From: an uncultured Dehalococcoidia bacterium
Lineage (GTDB): Bacteria; Chloroflexota; Dehalococcoidia; Lucifugimonadales; UBA3495
Direction of reading: 5' to 3'
DNA: 64,000 nucleotides
Assembly: GCA_958296445.1 (NCBI GenBank)
Contig: OY282565.1
Span: 3,459,570-3,523,569 of the forward strand
Shown here: piece by piece, positions 25,457-34,146 of the stretch
How the letters are laid out: each line of letters begins with the position of its first letter
How positions within the stretch are numbered: the stretch's first letter is position 1
Notes under the pieces: generated by a model
Seen by the model: the letters and a program-made list of their open reading frames with translations, nothing else
The model's database searches: none
Told to the model about the DNA's origin: nothing
Translations under genes and position numbers: made by a program

Positions 25457-26248
25457 CTACTCGCTCCAAGCGGGTTGCAGATCTTCTTCGTCCAGCAGGT
25501 CTTCCTCTTCCTCGTCGTCGGCTTCCTCGTCGGCGCTCACGCGGGCGGGGTCGTCGTCTTCGGCCCGCGGCTCCGGTTGGGGAGCGGCGCGGGTGGGGAA
25601 GGATGCGACGTGCTGGAGGCTACGATGGCGCGAGGTTTCGTGAATGATGACGCTGATGCCTGCGTCGTTGACCCCGATGATGGCGGCGGCATAGGTGTTG
25701 CCGCCCTCGATGAGGCGGCGCAGGCGGTTGCCCAGGCGCGGGTCTATCTGGCCGAGATACTGGCCGTCGTCGGCGTAAACCACCAGCGCGTGATGCTCCT
25801 GCCGCAGCGTGACCGGGTCACCCGGCGAAACTAAGGCCGGGGAGACGCGGCGGGGCGTGTGGCGCAACACGGTGGTGGCCGACTTGCCGCTTTCGCCGAT
25901 GAACAACTGAGGCGCGCCGGCCGCCTTGCGGGACTGGCGGGCAGTGGCGGCGGCGCTGCCGCGCATCTGCTCCAGGCGGGCGCGGTTCTTGCGGGCAATG
26001 TTGTTGTAGGGAGCGACTTCTCTCAGACGGTCGAGAACCGAGCCCGCTTCTTCATAGCTGCCCAGCTCAAGCAGAGCCTTTGCCAGCCGGTTCATAGCTT
26101 CAACGTCGCCGGCAAACAACTCCAGTATGGCGCGGTTCACTTGGGCCGCGCGTTCCCATTCGCCCTTTAGGGCCAGGTCTACCGCCTCGCGGTCCAGGGT
26201 GCGCCTGAACTTCGCTCCATTAGCGGCGGCGGGAATTTCGGTGCTCAT
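25457..26248 (-). CDS. Tetratricopeptide-repeat-like protein with acidic C-terminus
   Basis: 263 residues. Residues 18-95 form about two TPR-like helix pairs (AVDLALKGEWERAAQVNRAILELF, AMNRLAKALLELGSYEEAGSVLDRLREVAPYNNIARKNRARLEQ). Residues 110-210 form a beta-rich domain of unknown family (DPVTLRQEHHALVVYADDGQYLGQIDP). The last 40 residues are acidic (DEEADDEEEEDLL). No signal peptide. Probably a cytoplasmic protein-interaction module; role unknown. Confidence 0.65.
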   Translation of the reverse strand: MSTEIPAAANGAKFRRTLDREAVDLALKGEWERAAQVNRAILELFAGDVEAMNRLAKALLELGSYEEAGSVLDRLREVAPYNNIARKNRARLEQMRGSAAATARQSRKAAGAPQLFIGESGKSATTVLRHTPRRVSPALVSPGDPVTLRQEHHALVVYADDGQYLGQIDPRLGNRLRRLIEGGNTYAAAIIGVNDAGISVIIHETSRHRSLQHVASFPTRAAPQPEPRAEDDDPARVSADEEADDEEEEDLLDEEDLQPAWSE

Positions 26249-26615
26249 CCTGCTCCATCCATATTTGGCGCCCCCCGGACTCCAGGGCTGGGCCGCCGCG
26301 TCTCCTCCTGACCCGGCGTTGCCCAGCTCCGTCCGCAGGGGACTGAGTATTACTTATCGAGTGTGGGGAAAACCGGCTTGTCACGTCCTCGGCTTGCCGT
26401 TGTCCAACCTGCCCTCCTTTGACAAGCTCAGGACTAACGGCGGGATTTCCGCATCTTGACTATTCGGCAAGCTCAAGGTGAACGGCTGGGTTTTCCACAA
26501 CTCTGCCATTAACAGTTATATCAATTCCACGCGAGCGGTCAATAGTAAAATCGGCCTGTTGGCAGGGAATTTTCGGCGAGATTTTCGTGACGGGGCCGGC
26601 CGCGGGTGTCGAATT
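26249..26615. other. Gene-free interval with a leftward promoter and one dispersed repeat
   Basis: No credible gene. A TTTGACAAGCTCAGGAC repeat lies at about 26417-26436. The reversed strand carries the promoter listed at 26515-26542. Nothing else recognised. Confidence 0.5.
26515..26542 (-). promoter_or_regulatory. Leftward sigma70-like promoter
   Basis: Minus strand: -35 TTGACC (26542-26537), 16-base spacer, -10 TATAAC (26520-26515). The first gene downstream is the TPR gene, whose start (26248) is about 260 bases away. Confidence 0.45.
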
Positions 26616-27377
26616 TTATCGCCCGGAATAGCCGCGATGCCGCCACCGGATGCGCAACAAATCCAGCGCCATCGAAAAGGCGTCGCGCAAGGGCCTTACC
26701 TTGCTGTGTTCCCGGTAATACCAATCAACGCCGATTTCCGATATGGTCATCCCGGAACGGCGGGCGAGATAAAGCACCTCGACATCGCAGGAAAAGCCGT
26801 CCAGCGTGGCGCGGGCAAACAGATGGGCGGCGGCGGCGGCCCGGAAGCACTTGAAACCGCACTGCGTGTCGGCCATACCCGGGACGGCCAGGCGGTTGAC
26901 CGCGGCGTTGAAAACGCGGCCCATCAAGTGGCGGCTGCCGGGTTCGCCGTAACGGGCCGCGCCGGGGGCTTCCCGCGATCCGACGGCCACGTCCACCCCG
27001 TCTTGAGCCGCGCCATCATCCCGGCCCGGCAACAGCCGCTCCACTTGGACGATGGGAACCGACAGGTCGGCGTCGGACAACAGACGGAACTCGCCAACGG
27101 CGGCCAGCATCCCGTTCTTGACCGCCCAGCCCTTGCCGCGATGCTCCAGCGAAAGCACCCGCACCCTAGAGTCGCCCGCCGCCGCTTCCGACACCAGCCG
27201 GGCGGTGGCGTCGCTGCTGCCGTCGTCGGCAACTACTACCTCCCACTGGTATTCCTGCCCTTGCAGGTAGGCCACAACCTCGCGGATGGTGCGGGATATG
27301 CGGGCTTCCTCGTTGTAGGCCGGTATGACCACAGACAAAAAGATTGGGCCGGGGGCGGCAGGCGGAATCCGGCTCAT
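26616..27377 (-). CDS. Family 2 glycosyltransferase (dolichyl-phosphate glucosyltransferase/DPM-like)
   Basis: 253 residues, GT-A fold. SVVIPAYNEEARISRTIREV (residues 14-33), VVVADDGSSDATARLV, the RGKGWAVKNGM segment, SDADLSVP (metal-binding DxD-like), QCGFKCFRA and DVEVLYLARRSGMTISEIGVDWYYREHSKV. This order is close to ALG5/DPM1-type enzymes that pass a sugar from a nucleotide to a polyprenyl phosphate at the membrane. No C-terminal membrane helices. It is the last gene of a leftward set after lysC (34-base gap). Confidence 0.8.
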   Translation of the reverse strand: MSRIPPAAPGPIFLSVVIPAYNEEARISRTIREVVAYLQGQEYQWEVVVADDGSSDATARLVSEAAAGDSRVRVLSLEHRGKGWAVKNGMLAAVGEFRLLSDADLSVPIVQVERLLPGRDDGAAQDGVDVAVGSREAPGAARYGEPGSRHLMGRVFNAAVNRLAVPGMADTQCGFKCFRAAAAAHLFARATLDGFSCDVEVLYLARRSGMTISEIGVDWYYREHSKVRPLRDAFSMALDLLRIRWRHRGYSGR

Positions 27378-27411
27378 TCTTGCGCCCCATTCGCCATTCC
27401 CGGTCTAGCTG

Positions 27412-28773
27412 TCATTCCCGGTCTAGCTGGAAGCCTTCGTGGAGCAGGCGCACGGCCTCGCGTCCCTGGGCTTCGGCGATGATGCAGGAAATGCGAATTT
27501 CCGAGGTGGTAATCATAGCTATGTTGACGCCGCCGTTGGCTAAGGCGCGGAACATCCGGGAGGCGTAGCCCGGCGTGTTCTGCATCCCGGAGCCTACGAT
27601 GCTGACCGCCGCCAGCCCGCTGTCGCTGTCCACTCCGGCGGCGCCAAGCTGGGGCGCGACGGACTCCACCCGGCGCACGGCGGCGGGCAGGTCGGCGCTG
27701 CTGACAGTAAAGCTGATGTCGGTTGCGCCGTCGCCGCCGGTGTTCTGCACGATGGTGTCCACGCTGATGCCGGCCTCGGCCAGCGGCTCGAACAGGGCGG
27801 CGGCCAGACCGGGCCGGTCGGGGATGCCCCGCACGGTTATCTTGGCGACGTTGGCGTTGTAGGCGATGCCGGTTACTTTGATTCTGTCTTCCATTTGACT
27901 CTCAGCGGGCGGGCTGTAGTCTGGCTGATTCTTTCCGGCGTCCGGCGATTCCCTTTCCCGCATCGGTTCGCCTCTTTCCCCCGTCCGCTGGCCCTGAGCT
28001 TGTCGAAGGGGCGGCGGTTCGGCGGCGAAGGTATCGGCCGGGCCATCAACGGCGTGTATCAGCGTGCCGGGAACGTCGCTGAAACTGGATGCCACGTAGA
28101 TAGGAACCCGGTAGACGCCGCCCAGTTCGATGGAGCGGGGATGCATCTTGGCCCCCAGACTGGCAAGCTCCAGCATTTCCTCATAGCCGATTTCGTTCAG
28201 CTTGCGGGCGGCGGGAACGATGCGGGGGTCGGCGGTGTAGATTCCCTCGACGTCGGTATAGATTTCGCAACGGTCAGCCTTCAGGGCGGCGGCGATGGCT
28301 ACGGCGGTGGTGTCGGAACCGCCCCGGCCTAGGGTGGTCACGTCGTCCCCGGCGGTGATGCCCTGGAACCCGGCGACGACCACGATGCGCCCGGCGGCCA
28401 GTTCGCGGCGCACCCGTCCGGCCTCGATGCGGCTGATGCGGGCGCGGCCAAAGCTGGTGTCGGTGTATATGCCGGCCTGCGGCCCGCTGAGGCTGATGGC
28501 CTCGTGGCCCAGTTCCCGAAGGGCCATAGTCACCAGCGTGCAGGATACCAGTTCGCCGGTGGAAAGCAGCAAGTCCAGCTCACGGGCGTGGGGTTCGCGG
28601 GCAACGGTGCGGGCCAGCCCGATAAGCTCGTCGGTAGTATCGCCCATCGCCGACACCACGGCCACCACGTCGGCGCCTGCCTGCCGCACTGCGCCGATGC
28701 GCCGGGCCACGCTGAGAATTTTCTCCGCATCGGCCAAGGATGACCCGCCGTATTTCTGAACTATCAGGGGCAT
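27412..28773 (-). CDS. lysC: Aspartate kinase with a repeat-derived linker insertion
   Basis: 453 residues, about 45 longer than the usual single-chain aspartokinase. Phosphorylates aspartate, the first step to Lys, Thr and Met. Kinase domain: VQKYGGSSLAD (residues 5-15), GRGGSDTTAVAIAAAL, YTDVEGIYTADPR, MHPRSIELG. Two ACT domains: IKVTGIAYNANVAKITVRGIPDRPG and VSIVGSGMQNTPG..MITTSEIRISC, so feedback control is expected. Between VPGTLIH (238-) and MEDRIKV (294-) lie about 50 extra low-complexity residues including PLRQAQGQ, coded by a CCTGAGCTTGTCGAAGG repeat (27993-28010). thrB is upstream with an 8-base gap. Confidence 0.9.
   Translation of the reverse strand: MPLIVQKYGGSSLADAEKILSVARRIGAVRQAGADVVAVVSAMGDTTDELIGLARTVAREPHARELDLLLSTGELVSCTLVTMALRELGHEAISLSGPQAGIYTDTSFGRARISRIEAGRVRRELAAGRIVVVAGFQGITAGDDVTTLGRGGSDTTAVAIAAALKADRCEIYTDVEGIYTADPRIVPAARKLNEIGYEEMLELASLGAKMHPRSIELGGVYRVPIYVASSFSDVPGTLIHAVDGPADTFAAEPPPLRQAQGQRTGERGEPMRERESPDAGKNQPDYSPPAESQMEDRIKVTGIAYNANVAKITVRGIPDRPGLAAALFEPLAEAGISVDTIVQNTGGDGATDISFTVSSADLPAAVRRVESVAPQLGAAGVDSDSGLAAVSIVGSGMQNTPGYASRMFRALANGGVNIAMITTSEIRISCIIAEAQGREAVRLLHEGFQLDRE
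27990..28014. repeat. Dispersed palindromic repeat inside lysC
   Basis: CCTGAGCTTGTCGAAGGGG within the linker between kinase and ACT domains; in frame. Confidence 0.8.
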
Positions 28774-28781
28774 TGCATCTC

Positions 28782-29777
28782 TTACGATAACAAATGCGCC
28801 CCCAATGGGGTAGGGCGGGTTACTTTGACGGCGCCCTCGACGGCGGCCTGGCGGGCGGCTTCGGCCATTTCGTAGGCGACAGTCATCTCGCGGCCCTGGG
28901 TGAGGGCCAGCACCGTCGAGCCGCTGCCGGACAGAAAGGCGCCCAAGGCCCCGGCGTCCATAGCCGCCTTCATCAGCAGCTTCATCGCCGGAAAGAGGGG
29001 CTGGCGGTAGGGCTGATGCAGCTTATCCTGAGTGGCTACGGCCAGATATTCGGGATGATTGGTCGCCATCCCGGCCACCAGCAGGGCGGCGCGGGCCATA
29101 TTATGCACCGCGTCGGCCACCGGCAACTGTTGCGGCAGCACGGCGCGGGCGTCGGCGGTGGCGATGCAAAATTCGGGGATGAACAGCACGGCGTGAATCC
29201 CGGCGGGAACGCTGACCGGCACGGTGTACAGCGTGCTTTCGCCGGTATTATGGGCGCCCCCATCGGGCGCTTCGGTGACCACCAACTGCAACCCGCCCAT
29301 AACGGCGGCGGCCACGTTGTCCGGGTGGCCCTCGATGGTGGCGGCCATTTCCAGCAGGTCGCGGGGCGTGAACGGGCCGCGCGTTGGCCCGGCGGCGGGG
29401 CCGGGTTCGTTGCCCGGCGAATCCGGGGCGGTGACGGCGGCCAGGGCGTTGGCGACGGCCAGCCCCCCGGCGATGGCGGCGGCGCTGCTGCCCAGCCCCC
29501 GGGCCAGCGGTATCCCGTTGTCGCAGTGTAGCCGCAACGGCGGCATAACACGGCCCAGCTCCCGGTAGAGAAACTCCATCGAGCGGTAGACCAGATTGCC
29601 GGGGCCGTCCTCCAGCTCGCCCGCGCCCTCACCCGACACGGAAACCGACGGCGCGTCACCGGCGGACAGCGGTTCCGCCTCGATGGTGTTCCAAAGGTCA
29701 AGGGCCATCCCTAGGCAGTCATAGCCGGGGCCGAGGTTGGCGGTAGTGGCGGGCGCGGCGACGCGGATGGCGTTCAT
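28782..29777 (-). CDS. thrB: Homoserine kinase
   Basis: 331 residues, GHMP kinase. VAAPATTANLGPGYDCLGMALDLWN at the N-terminus, ATP loop PLARGLGSSAAAIAGGL (near 95), GALGAFLSGSGSTVLAL near 290. Phosphorylates homoserine for threonine synthesis. Its ATG overlaps the stop of the phosphatase-like gene by four bases and lysC follows, so threonine-pathway genes form an operon with that hydrolase. A 20-residue Ala/Gly/Pro-rich stretch near 125-140 (PGNEPGPAAGPTRG) is an unusual insertion. Confidence 0.9.
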   Translation of the reverse strand: MNAIRVAAPATTANLGPGYDCLGMALDLWNTIEAEPLSAGDAPSVSVSGEGAGELEDGPGNLVYRSMEFLYRELGRVMPPLRLHCDNGIPLARGLGSSAAAIAGGLAVANALAAVTAPDSPGNEPGPAAGPTRGPFTPRDLLEMAATIEGHPDNVAAAVMGGLQLVVTEAPDGGAHNTGESTLYTVPVSVPAGIHAVLFIPEFCIATADARAVLPQQLPVADAVHNMARAALLVAGMATNHPEYLAVATQDKLHQPYRQPLFPAMKLLMKAAMDAGALGAFLSGSGSTVLALTQGREMTVAYEMAEAARQAAVEGAVKVTRPTPLGAHLLS

Positions 29778-30907
29778 ATTCGTGGCGGTAACACATCCTC
29801 GAAAATATAGCGGCCCACGTCCAGATTTTCGCGGAAACGGGCCGCGTCGGATTGGTTATCTAGGCCGGGGCCGCAACCGATGATTGGCACCGTGGTTTCG
29901 TAGGCCGAGCCGTGGGAGCGCAGGCCGGGCGGCATCGCCACCTCATCCGGGTCGCCGAACACGGTAGCGGCGTCGGCCAGCACCAGAATGTCGCCGATGC
30001 GCTCCGGCATCAGGCGGAAACGGAGCGCCGCCTCCTCGCCGGGCAACGCCTCGTCCACACCCTCCAGACTGCGCAGGGCATCCAGAGCGGCGTTGCCGTC
30101 GGCGGGGTTGTCCAGATGAACGTAAATGCTGCCGCCCAGATTGGAATGGTGAACGGTGTAGCGGTCTTTAATCACCGGAACGGCCCGGGCCTTTATGCCG
30201 TAGCGGGCCAGTTCGCCGGGCAGGTGCAGCATCCGGGACTTGTCCGACATCCCGTGGTCGGCGGTGACCAGCATCCGGGAACCGGGAGCCATCTCCCGAA
30301 TCGCTCCTATACCCTCGTCCAGCAGAGCGACGTGGCGGGCCGACTCGGAATGCTCCGGGCCGTAGGTGTGCATAGCGTAGTCGGTGGTGGTCAGATACAC
30401 CAAGTCGAAGGGTTCCCGCGACATCGCGTAGCGGCCGGCGTTCAGCACCCAGCGGTTGACTTCCAGCGAGTAGATGGGGGGCGGCTCTCCCACGCCGCTA
30501 ACTACCCAGCCGGGCGGGTCTTCCGAGGATATGCTGACCGTGGCGCCGCCGCCCGGCGGACTGAGCAGGCGGCGCAGCTTGTCTTTGGCAGTGACCAGCA
30601 GGGAGCGCAAACCGGCGGCGGCGGCCCGCTGGAACATAGTTTCGGCGCGGAGAAACTCGCCCGACTCCATATAGAACTCTTGGCCGAGTTCCCGGTCAAG
30701 CCAGTAGTTGGAAGTAATGCCGTGCCGCTCAGGGTAGCTGCCGGTCACCAGCGACACATTGTTGACGTTGGTCACGCTGGGCGTCATACCGCGCCCATCC
30801 ACCCGGAAGCCCTCCCGCGCCAGGGCCGCCAAAGCGGGCGCAGGGCAGGCGTCCAGATACTCCGGGTCGAACCCGTCAATCAAGATAACAACAGTGGAAG
30901 CAATCAT
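29774..30907 (-). CDS. Phosphonoacetate hydrolase-like alkaline phosphatase superfamily protein
   Basis: 377 residues. Metal-binding and nucleophile pattern of the nucleotide-pyrophosphatase/phosphonoacetate hydrolase group: LIDGFDPEYL (N-terminal Asp), TPSVTNVNNVSLVTGSYPERHGI with the nucleophilic Thr, TTTDYAMHTYGP, TADHGMSDK and GLRSHGSAYE (metal His). The text SVTNVNN...TAKDKLRRLLS is especially like PhnA, which splits phosphonoacetate to acetate and phosphate. No signal peptide. It begins the leftward operon with thrB and lysC. The substrate is therefore an inference; a phosphodiester or sulfate substrate is possible. Confidence 0.7.
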   Translation of the reverse strand: MIASTVVILIDGFDPEYLDACPAPALAALAREGFRVDGRGMTPSVTNVNNVSLVTGSYPERHGITSNYWLDRELGQEFYMESGEFLRAETMFQRAAAAGLRSLLVTAKDKLRRLLSPPGGGATVSISSEDPPGWVVSGVGEPPPIYSLEVNRWVLNAGRYAMSREPFDLVYLTTTDYAMHTYGPEHSESARHVALLDEGIGAIREMAPGSRMLVTADHGMSDKSRMLHLPGELARYGIKARAVPVIKDRYTVHHSNLGGSIYVHLDNPADGNAALDALRSLEGVDEALPGEEAALRFRLMPERIGDILVLADAATVFGDPDEVAMPPGLRSHGSAYETTVPIIGCGPGLDNQSDAARFRENLDVGRYIFEDVLPPRI

Positions 30908-31013
30908 AGCCCGTATAGACTACCCTATACCGGCGGCAGGGGCAACCGGGCGCGTTGGCCCCGGTTCAGGGCCGTTGCCCGGTTGCGCCGCTTACCCGGT
31001 TGCGCCGCTTACA

Positions 31014-31043
31014 TTGACAACCCAGCCGCCAATGGTGTATCAA
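31014..31043 (+). promoter_or_regulatory. Rightward promoter upstream of the 31137 gene
   Basis: TTGACA (31014-31019), 18-base spacer, TATCAA (31038-31043). Just upstream is a perfect tandem 17-18-base duplication (CCCGGTTGCGCCGCTTA, about 30978-31012). Confidence 0.5.
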
Positions 31044-31136
31044 TCAACTACTATCAAGCGACTGTCGCCGGGCAGGCGGGCGGCTGTCTGCGGGTGGCAG
31101 TCCGGCGAGGTTTGCCGTAGCTTAGGAGGAGGAATA

Positions 31137-31403
31137 ATGCCCGACACTTACTACGCCAGGGTTAGCAACTTCTTGTCCGACCCTCGGGACCGCTTCATAG
31201 CCGTCGGCGAATCGGCGGATGAAGTGCTGGAAAAGATGAACGAATACCTGACCAGCGAGGCCGCCGTAGCCCGCTATGGCGCCATAGACCCGAAAGAGCT
31301 GGAAAACAACATCCGCACCTGTATCTTCAAGAGAGGCACCAAGGCAATCCACAACCGGGCCCCGGACACCCGCTTCTACCATGAGCCGCCGCCCCACGAT
31401 TAG
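31137..31403 (+). CDS. Small hypothetical protein
   Basis: 88 residues. ATG 31137 follows TAGGAGGAGG, a very strong ribosome site. Sequence YYARVSNFLSDPRDRFIAVGESADEVLEKMNEYLTSEAAVARYGAIDPKELENNIRTCIFKRGTKAIHNR: one sheet-helix unit, no signal, no cysteines beyond one. Promoter upstream and terminator downstream make it a single-gene unit. Family not recognised. Confidence 0.65.
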   Translation: MPDTYYARVSNFLSDPRDRFIAVGESADEVLEKMNEYLTSEAAVARYGAIDPKELENNIRTCIFKRGTKAIHNRAPDTRFYHEPPPHD

Positions 31404-31430
31404 CCCGCAACCCCGCAGCCGCAACCCGTT

Positions 31431-31462
31431 GACCCCGCATCCCCCGAGCGGGGTCATTTTTT
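31431..31462 (+). terminator. Rho-independent terminator
   Basis: GACCCCGC (31431-31438), loop ATCCCCCGA, GCGGGGTC (31448-31455), then ATTTTTTG. Ends the 31137 gene. Confidence 0.85.
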
Positions 31463-31499
31463 GTCCAGCCGTTCATCCGGGCCGCTGGCAGCGGGCGAA

Positions 31500-31545
31500 A
31501 CCCGCTCATCCTTCGACAAGCTCAGGACGGGCTGGTTTCGCCCGG
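31500..31545. repeat. CCTTCGACAAGCTCAGGAC repeat with flanking CCGC/CCCG
   Basis: Copy of the dispersed family near the end of rsmG; the context GGGCGAAACCCGCTCATC and GGTTTCGCCCGGCG forms an outer inverted repeat (GGGCGAAACC..GGTTTCGCCC). Confidence 0.7.
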
Positions 31546-31562
31546 CGCTTTCCGCACATTCC

Positions 31563-32312
31563 CTATTGCAGGGGCCGCTTGGCCGGGATGCCGGGACGGC
31601 GGGGGTAGCGCTCCGGCGTGGGCGTGGCCTTGCGGAAAGCGGCTACTACGCGGTTGTCGGTTAGCCCGGCCAGCGTTACCGGAAACAGGCCGGCTTGCTG
31701 CCCGCCCAGCTCCGACAGGGCGAACTCCGCTTCGGCCAGCTCGGACTCCAGCCCGCCGTGTTTCAGGGCCAGGGCCTTTCCCCCAACGCGGCAGAAGGGC
31801 AGCGCGTATTCCAGCAGCAGCGGCAGCCGCGCCACCCCCCGCACCAGCGCCAAGTCGAAAGACTCCCGCAGTTCGGGCTGCCGGGCCAGCGTTTCGGCTC
31901 GCCCGGTATGCACCGTTACGCCGTCCAACCCCAATGCCCCGGCCAGACGCTCCAGAAAGGCGGCCTTTTTCCCCACCGACTCAATCAGATGTAGCTCCAG
32001 CGACGGAAAAACCAGCTTGAGCGGGATTCCCGGAAATCCGGCCCCGCTCCCGATGTCCACCACCCTTGACACCCCCGGCAGGCAGGCCAGCGGCGCATCC
32101 GGCGCATCCCGAAAGGGCAAGCAAACGGTCAGCGAATCTAGGAAGTGCCGGATTTGCGTTTCCTCGTAGCCGGTGATGGCAGTCAGGTTCGTCCTCTGAT
32201 TCGCCTCGGACAGCTCCCGGTAATAGGACTCGAACTGCCGGAGCTGCCCCGCGCTCAAGGACAGTCCCAGCTCCTTGGCGCCATCGTCCAGCAGCGTCAT
32301 AGGTTCGCGCAT
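31563..32312 (-). CDS. rsmG: 16S rRNA (guanine(527)-N7)-methyltransferase
   Basis: 249 residues. RsmG/GidB signature: YYRELSEANQRTNLTAITGYEE near 30-50, HFLDSLT, the AdoMet loop VVDIGSGAGFPGIPLKLVFPSLELHLIES (near 90-118), KKAAFLERLAGALGLDGVTVHTGRAE, and ALVRGVARLPLLLEYALPF. Methylates the 530 loop of 16S rRNA. Not beside mnmG or parAB, unlike many genomes. Confidence 0.9.
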   Translation of the reverse strand: MREPMTLLDDGAKELGLSLSAGQLRQFESYYRELSEANQRTNLTAITGYEETQIRHFLDSLTVCLPFRDAPDAPLACLPGVSRVVDIGSGAGFPGIPLKLVFPSLELHLIESVGKKAAFLERLAGALGLDGVTVHTGRAETLARQPELRESFDLALVRGVARLPLLLEYALPFCRVGGKALALKHGGLESELAEAEFALSELGGQQAGLFPVTLAGLTDNRVVAAFRKATPTPERYPRRPGIPAKRPLQ

Positions 32313-32449
32313 AAGCCTTTGCCATCCGCCATCGGCGGACTCCGGTAAGGATGGGGGTGCCGCGTCCGTACATTATAAGGCCGCCCGGTCAATGCCCGAT
32401 TAACTTGTCATTCCCGCCTTCGCAGTAATGACGGGGTTGGCCGGTTTAA

Positions 32450-32478
32450 TTGACAGGCAAATAGGCACGGCCTAGAAT
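32450..32478 (+). promoter_or_regulatory. Strong sigma70-like promoter of the Lrp-type gene
   Basis: TTGACA (32450-32455), 17-base spacer, TAGAAT (32473-32478). Leader of about 90 bases before ATG 32575. A GTCATTCCCGCC repeat lies just upstream (32407-32434). Confidence 0.7.
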
Positions 32479-32574
32479 GACTTGAGTTCGGGTTTGGGCG
32501 GCGGAATGGGGCGATGCGGGAGCGCGGCCCCGCCGCCGGAAAGCCCTAAAAGCGTAAGAATCGGAAGGCGGAAT

Positions 32575-32811
32575 ATGGCGACAAAAGCGTATCTGCTGGT
32601 AGAGACCGCAGTGGGCAAGACTCGAGAGGTGGCTACCACCCTGACCGATATGCCCGGAATTGCGACGGTGGACGTCGTTACCGGCCCCTATGACATCATC
32701 GCGATGATAAGCGCCGATGACATTTCCGTGGTGGGCGAACTGGTCACCGGACGCATCCATACCGTCAACGGCGTAGTGCGCACCGTTACCTGCGTCGCCG
32801 TCGGCGGCTAA
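32575..32811 (+). CDS. Stand-alone Lrp/AsnC ligand-binding (RAM/ACT-like) domain protein
   Basis: 78 residues, ATG 32575 after GGAAGGCGG. KAYLLVETAVGKTREVATTLTDMPGIATVDVVTGPYDIIAMISADD, VGELVTGRIHTVNGVVRTVTCVAV is the complete AsnC ligand-binding domain without a helix-turn-helix. Such proteins form octameric rings and bind amino acids; DNA binding would need a partner. A dedicated strong promoter suggests high expression. Confidence 0.85.
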   Translation: MATKAYLLVETAVGKTREVATTLTDMPGIATVDVVTGPYDIIAMISADDISVVGELVTGRIHTVNGVVRTVTCVAVGG

Positions 32812-32940
32812 TGCCAAGTCGGCGCCGGGTCGGCATCGCGTAGCGGAGCGGAACCCCGGCCGGCGCTTTGATTATGGCCGTACCCCCTTGCCTTTGCCCA
32901 ACCCTGTTGGCGGATAGACAGGACGCCAGGGAGTGCCGTT

Positions 32941-34116
32941 TTGGACTTTAAGTTTACCCCGGAAGATGAGACGTTTCGCCAAGAACTCAGGACGTTTCTC
33001 GAAACCGAGCTGCCCGGAGAATGGGAGGGCGGCGGCCGCTACCCGGAGGAAGACGACTGGGACTTGACCCGGGTTGTTCGCCGCAAGATGGCGGAACGGG
33101 GCTGGCTGACTATGCACTGGCCCGAGGAATACGGCGGGCAGGGCGCGTCGGCGGTGAAATCAGCCATTTTCAACGAGGAAATCGCCTATCTGCGGGCCCC
33201 CGGACGGGACATTTTCGGCGTGCGTATGCTGGGGCCGACGCTGATGATTCACGGCTCCGAAGAGCAGAAGCGCACGCACCTGCCCCCGGTGGCCCGCGGC
33301 GAAGTGCAGTGGTGCCAAGGCTACAGCGAACCGGAATCCGGCTCCGACCTAGCATCGCTCAGCACCCGCGCCGTGCGCGACGGCGACGATTTGGTGATTA
33401 ACGGCGGCAAAATCTGGACGACGCTGGCCCATCGCGCCGACTGGATTATGTTGCTTACCCGCACCGACCCGGACGCCCCCAAGCATCGCGGCATCAGCTT
33501 CGTACTGGTGGATATGAAGTCGCCCGGCGTTTCCGTGCGGCCCATCATCAATATGGCCGGGGGCCACGAGTTCAACCAAGTGCTTTTCGACAACGTGCGC
33601 GTGCCGCGGGCCAACGTGGTGGGCGAGGAAGACCGGGGCTGGTACGTGGCGGTGACGCTGCTGGACTTCGAGCGTTCCGGCATTGACTACTCGGCCAACG
33701 CCCGCCGCCTGCTGGACGACGTGCGCGAGTACGCCACCGAAACCAGGCGCAACGGCCAGGCCATTATGGAAGTCCCGTGGGTGCGCAGCCTGATGGCCGA
33801 CCGCTATATCGAGTGCGAAGTAGCCCGGCTGATGGCCTACAACGTGGCCTATATGCAGTCGCAAGGGCTGATTCCCACGCGGGAAGCCTCGATGAGCAAG
33901 GTGTTCGGCAGCGAAACGGTGCGCCGGGTGACCGAAGCGGGTATGGACGTGCTGGGCTTGTACGGAACGCTGGGGCGCGAAGAGAAGTGGGCGCCGCTGC
34001 GGGGCCGGGTTCAGGAACACTGGATGCTCAGTTTCTCCGGCACCATCGCCGCCGGCACCTCGGAAGTGCAACGAAACATCATCGCCAGCCGCGGCCTGGG
34101 CCTGCCCCGGGGCTAG
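32941..34116 (+). CDS. Acyl-CoA dehydrogenase
   Basis: 391 residues. TTG start 32941 preceded by CAGGGAG; the MDFKFTPEDETFRQELRTFLETE opening is typical. FAD-binding and substrate motifs: WCQGYSEPESGSDLASLSTRAVRDGDDLVINGGKIWTT (near 125-160), FNQVLFDNVRVPRANVVGEE, and the C-terminal TIAAGTSEVQRNIIASRGLGLPR. Oxidises an acyl-CoA with electron transfer to ETF. Another family member is at 40615. A strong terminator follows. Confidence 0.85.
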   Translation: MDFKFTPEDETFRQELRTFLETELPGEWEGGGRYPEEDDWDLTRVVRRKMAERGWLTMHWPEEYGGQGASAVKSAIFNEEIAYLRAPGRDIFGVRMLGPTLMIHGSEEQKRTHLPPVARGEVQWCQGYSEPESGSDLASLSTRAVRDGDDLVINGGKIWTTLAHRADWIMLLTRTDPDAPKHRGISFVLVDMKSPGVSVRPIINMAGGHEFNQVLFDNVRVPRANVVGEEDRGWYVAVTLLDFERSGIDYSANARRLLDDVREYATETRRNGQAIMEVPWVRSLMADRYIECEVARLMAYNVAYMQSQGLIPTREASMSKVFGSETVRRVTEAGMDVLGLYGTLGREEKWAPLRGRVQEHWMLSFSGTIAAGTSEVQRNIIASRGLGLPRG

Positions 34117-34146
34117 TCCGGCGCAGAGAGAGCAGAGGGCCTTACC

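Noticed and set aside
26478-27482. Long plus-strand open frame of 334 codons
   Set aside because: Antisense to the glycosyltransferase, which has all family motifs; the plus-strand product has no recognisable fold.
29912-31120. Long plus-strand open frame of 402 codons
   Set aside because: Antisense to the phosphonoacetate hydrolase-like gene; composition is an antisense high-GC shadow.
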